A DNA stretch of 15,952 nt from Chloroflexota bacterium. Lineage in GTDB: Bacteria > Chloroflexota > Anaerolineae > UBA1429. Numbering within the stretch: position 1 is the stretch's first letter; each line of letters begins with the position of its first letter. This document shows, in pieces, positions 13,636 through 15,952 of the stretch. The DNA lies in contig JAAZBY010000214.1 of the NCBI GenBank assembly GCA_012513595.1, forward strand, positions 1-15,952. Direction: 5' to 3'. Both the position numbers and the translations under genes were made by a program. Below the pieces are notes generated by a model. That model was not told the origin of the DNA. It saw only the letters and a list, made by a program, of their open reading frames with translations, and did not search any database.

Positions 13636-14559
13636 TCAGACTGCTCCCAGCAACACCTTCGCGGGCTGCCAGAGCCCCTCGCCCTCTACGCGTCGCATCA
13701 CGGCGATCAGGCGCCCCTCCCCATCGTAGGCACACAGCGGCCCCGCGTCCGCCGGGGTCGCCAGCGCCACCGTGCGTCCGTGCTGCACGTCGGTGATGGC
13801 CTGAGCATCGAGAACGGCGCTCGGCAGGTGCCGCAGGGCCACCGCCGCGGGGAGCAAGTAGCGCGCCCATGCCGCCCCGGCCGATTCGAGCTCCGCCAGC
13901 CCCACCGCCCCTGCGATCGTCAGGTGCCCGACGGCCTCCCGCACGAGGCCAACCAGGGTGCCCCCCACGCCCACCTGCTCGCCGAGCTCATGCGCGAGCG
14001 CGCGCACATAGGTCCCCTTGGAGCAGCGCACACGGAACACCACTTCCGGAGGGCGCCAGTCCTCCAGCGTGATCTCGTGAACCTCGATATCGCGCGCCTC
14101 GCGCTCTACCGTGATCCCTTGGCGGGCCAGGCGGTAGAGGGGGCGCCCGTTGCGCTTGAGCGCCGAGTACATGGGGGGCACCTGGGCGATGCGGCCTTCA
14201 AAGCCGGCCAAAGCCTCTTCGACGGCGCGCCGCGAGACGCCCGTCGCGTCAACCTCACCGGTGACCTCGCCTTCCGCATCCCAGGTATCTGTCGTCATCC
14301 CCAAGCGCACCGTGGCACGGTACACCTTGGGCAGGTCGGCCAAGTACTCGGCAATGCGGGTGGCGCTCCCCAGGCAGAGCACCAGGACGCCGGTGGCCAG
14401 CGGGTCGAGGGTGCCGGCGTGCCCCACGCGCCTTTCGCCCGTCAGGCGGCGCACCCGATTTACGACGTCGTGCGAGGTCAGCCCGGCGGGCTTGTCCAGG
14501 ACGAGCACCCCCGGGGTGCGCTCCTCCGGCCGGGCCCGCCCCGGCCCGGCGCTAGCCAT
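13636..14559 (-). CDS. truB: tRNA pseudouridine-55 synthase TruB
   Basis: TruB isomerises U55 of the tRNA T-loop and also helps tRNA folding. The 307-residue product shows VLDKPAGLTSHDVV (20-33), the catalytic motif GHAGTLDPLATGVL (46-59) with Asp52, KVYRATVRLGMTTDTWDAEG, VPPMYSALKRNGRPLYRLAR and CSKGTYVRALAHELGE, with a C-terminal PUA-like tail. Length is normal. Its ATG overlaps the nrnA stop by 8 bp (ATGGCTAG), so translation is probably coupled. Confidence 0.97.
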   Translation of the reverse strand: MASAGPGRARPEERTPGVLVLDKPAGLTSHDVVNRVRRLTGERRVGHAGTLDPLATGVLVLCLGSATRIAEYLADLPKVYRATVRLGMTTDTWDAEGEVTGEVDATGVSRRAVEEALAGFEGRIAQVPPMYSALKRNGRPLYRLARQGITVEREARDIEVHEITLEDWRPPEVVFRVRCSKGTYVRALAHELGEQVGVGGTLVGLVREAVGHLTIAGAVGLAELESAGAAWARYLLPAAVALRHLPSAVLDAQAITDVQHGRTVALATPADAGPLCAYDGEGRLIAVMRRVEGEGLWQPAKVLLGAV

Positions 14560-15526
14560 GGGTCCCCGGCTCTCCGCCGTTCACCGCAGCCCGCAGGGCC
14601 GGCAGAACCTGCTCGATCACCTCGGGGAGCAGGCCCGTAGCGGTGAACCCGGAAGCCTGTGCATGCCCCCCACCACCAAACCGCGCCGCTACGGCCGCCA
14701 CGTTCACGCCGGGCACCGACCGCAGCCCCACCTCGACGTGTTCCTCGTCCACCTGGTGGAAGACGGCCGCGATGCGCGCCTCGTCCACGGTGGCCAGGAA
14801 GTTGACCAGGCCGCTGACCGTGTCATCCCGCTGGCCGTTCCGCGCCAACATCTCACGCGATACAGCCGCCCAGACGATGCCCTCCTCAAAGCGCGCACCA
14901 GACAGCGCCTGCCCCCACACGGCCAGAGAGCCCACCGTACGCTGTTTGAAGGCCGCGCGGTTGATCTCCTCCAGGTCGGCCCCGGCCGAGATCAGCCGTC
15001 CCGCCGCCGCAAAGGAACGGGCGGAGGTGTTCGAGGTGCGGAAGCCCTGCGTGTCCGTCACCAGGCCGGTCATCAGGCAGGTGGCGATCGTCTGGTCCAG
15101 GGGGATCCCGAGCGTATCGAGCAGCTCCAGCACCAGCTCGGCGGTGGAAGAGCGTTCCTCCACCAGGTTGACGTCTCCGTAACCCCGATTGGTGACATGA
15201 TGGTCGATCACCACCAGGGGCACGCGCCCATCGCGTGCCGCGTCGTAGACGCTGCCGAGGCGGGCCACGTCCGCTGCGTCGACCGCAATGACGCAGTCCT
15301 CGTCAGAGAGTGCCCGGGCCGCGTAGGCATCGGCGCCCGGCAGAAACCGCAACGCGGGCGGCAGCGGGTCCGCGCACGACAGCGTCGCCACGGCCCCACG
15401 GCTCCGCAGTGCCCAAGCCAGCCCCAGCGCCGCCCCCACCGTATCGCCATCGGGGTTGACGTGCGATATCAGCAGGACGGACCGGCAGCGCCCCAGAACG
15501 CGCCGGATCTCACTCTTGGCCTTCAT
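14552..15526 (-). CDS. nrnA: DHH-family oligoribonuclease / pAp phosphatase (NrnA-like)
   Basis: NrnA-type DHH-DHHA1 enzymes degrade short RNA oligonucleotides and hydrolyse pAp. The 324-residue product has ISHVNPDGDTVGAALG (20-35), CVIAVDAADVARLG (78-91), LVVIDHHVTNRGYGDVN (104-120, DHH at 108-110), TGLVTDTQGFRTSNT (153-167), and the DHHA1 substrate loop GGGGHAQASGF (284-294). The frame extends upstream to 15769, but that part is antiparallel noise inside rbfA. ATG 15526 is chosen because GGAG sits 4 nt upstream and the family start fits. It overlaps the end of rbfA by 17 nt. rbfA-nrnA-truB order is common in bacteria. Confidence 0.94.
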   Translation of the reverse strand: MKAKSEIRRVLGRCRSVLLISHVNPDGDTVGAALGLAWALRSRGAVATLSCADPLPPALRFLPGADAYAARALSDEDCVIAVDAADVARLGSVYDAARDGRVPLVVIDHHVTNRGYGDVNLVEERSSTAELVLELLDTLGIPLDQTIATCLMTGLVTDTQGFRTSNTSARSFAAAGRLISAGADLEEINRAAFKQRTVGSLAVWGQALSGARFEEGIVWAAVSREMLARNGQRDDTVSGLVNFLATVDEARIAAVFHQVDEEHVEVGLRSVPGVNVAAVAARFGGGGHAQASGFTATGLLPEVIEQVLPALRAAVNGGEPGTHG

Positions 15527-15917
15527 CGGGCTCCGCGTCCGGTTCATCGTCAGAGGCGTCCGCCCCGGCGGCCCTCTCCTCGGCGATGGCCTGGAAGATC
15601 GCCTCGATGCGCGCTCCGTACTCCAGCGAGCGGTCCACACGGAACTCCAGGTAGGGCGTGAACCGCCAATGCAGCACCTGGCTGAGGTGATGCCGCAACA
15701 CGCCACTGGCGCTGCGGAGCCCTTCCAGGCCTTCGCGCAGGGCCTCTTCGCCGCCCAGGGCGGACACAAAGACCCGCGCGACGCGCTTGTCAGCCGTCAG
15801 CTCGACGGCCGTGACCGACAGATTGGTCACACGCGGGTCTTTGACCTGGCGCGCCAGCGCCAGGGTGAGCTCCTCCTGGATGAAGGTGTTGGCCCGGTCT
15901 TTACGATATGTGTTCAT
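15510..15917 (-). CDS. rbfA: Ribosome-binding factor A
   Basis: RbfA binds the 30S subunit and supports late 16S rRNA 5'-end maturation and cold growth. The 135-residue product begins MNTYRKDRANTFIQEEL, continues with DPRVTNLSVTAVELTADKRVARVFVS and LRHHLSQVLHWRFTPYLEFRVDRSLEYGARIE, all family hallmarks of the KH-like fold. It ends in an acidic tail (DDEPDAEPDEGQE). ATG 15917 is preferred because GGAG (15925-15928) is 7 nt upstream; the adjoining GTG at 15920 would leave 4 nt. It is probably preceded by infB outside the window: a frame ending in TAG at 15922-15920 is open to the right edge, but only 10 codons are visible. Confidence 0.95.
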   Translation of the reverse strand: MNTYRKDRANTFIQEELTLALARQVKDPRVTNLSVTAVELTADKRVARVFVSALGGEEALREGLEGLRSASGVLRHHLSQVLHWRFTPYLEFRVDRSLEYGARIEAIFQAIAEERAAGADASDDEPDAEPDEGQE

Positions 15918-15952
15918 CACTACACTCCGGTCGCCGCTGGCGCGCTACTGCG

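Noticed and set aside
12643..14640. 665-codon open frame on the plus strand
   Set aside because: It lies antisense to ribF and truB, both of which have full family motifs. Long antisense frames are expected at this GC content, and its Arg/His/Pro-rich translation has no recognisable domain.
15527..15769. 81-residue N-terminal extension of nrnA
   Set aside because: It overlaps rbfA in another frame, is Cys/Arg/Trp-rich noise, and ATG 15526 has a GGAG and the family-typical start.

Overview
This is GC-rich bacterial chromosomal DNA. High GC, frequent GTG/TTG starts, exported proteins with Pro/Thr-rich linkers behind one N-terminal membrane segment, a bacterial translin homologue and an archaeal-length RtcB with archease together suggest a Chloroflexota (Anaerolineae-like) genome. 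That taxonomy is inference. I see no mobile element, CRISPR array, tRNA or rRNA.

Layout. (1) 1-3789, minus strand: promoter, hisS, nadK, recN. hisS and nadK overlap by ATGA, and recN runs off the left edge without its C-terminus. (2) 3800-7337, minus strand: a near-consensus promoter (TGGACA-17-TATAAT) drives a roughly 0.5 kb GC-rich leader with no convincing large ORF, then a zinc-ribbon/TPR membrane protein, a translin-family protein and an L,D-transpeptidase, ending at a hairpin terminator. (3) 7368-10393, plus strand: a divergent promoter 30 bp away drives a TPR membrane protein, a calcineurin-like phosphoesterase homologue with a broken metal site, and an unknown multi-pass membrane protein. 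(4) 10383-10721, minus strand: a small tail-anchored protein with its own promoter and a 5' UTR hairpin. (5) 10751-15917, minus strand: rbfA, nrnA, truB, ribF, archease, rtcB. The first four are the familiar bacterial translation/ribosome-assembly cluster, which probably continues upstream into infB outside the window.

How the genes fit together. Block 5 joins 30S maturation, nanoRNA/pAp turnover, tRNA pseudouridylation and flavin cofactor synthesis to an RNA ligase and its activator. Block 2 adds a second RNA-associated protein, the translin homologue, about 5.4 kb away. Block 3 and the outer genes of block 2 look like envelope functions: tethered TPR scaffolds, a probable pseudo-phosphoesterase and a peptidoglycan cross-linking enzyme. 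The parts most worth a second look are the translin homologue with its conserved acidic residues, the divergent promoters with the structured 7302-6787 leader, and the degenerate phosphoesterase in an uncharacterised membrane operon.
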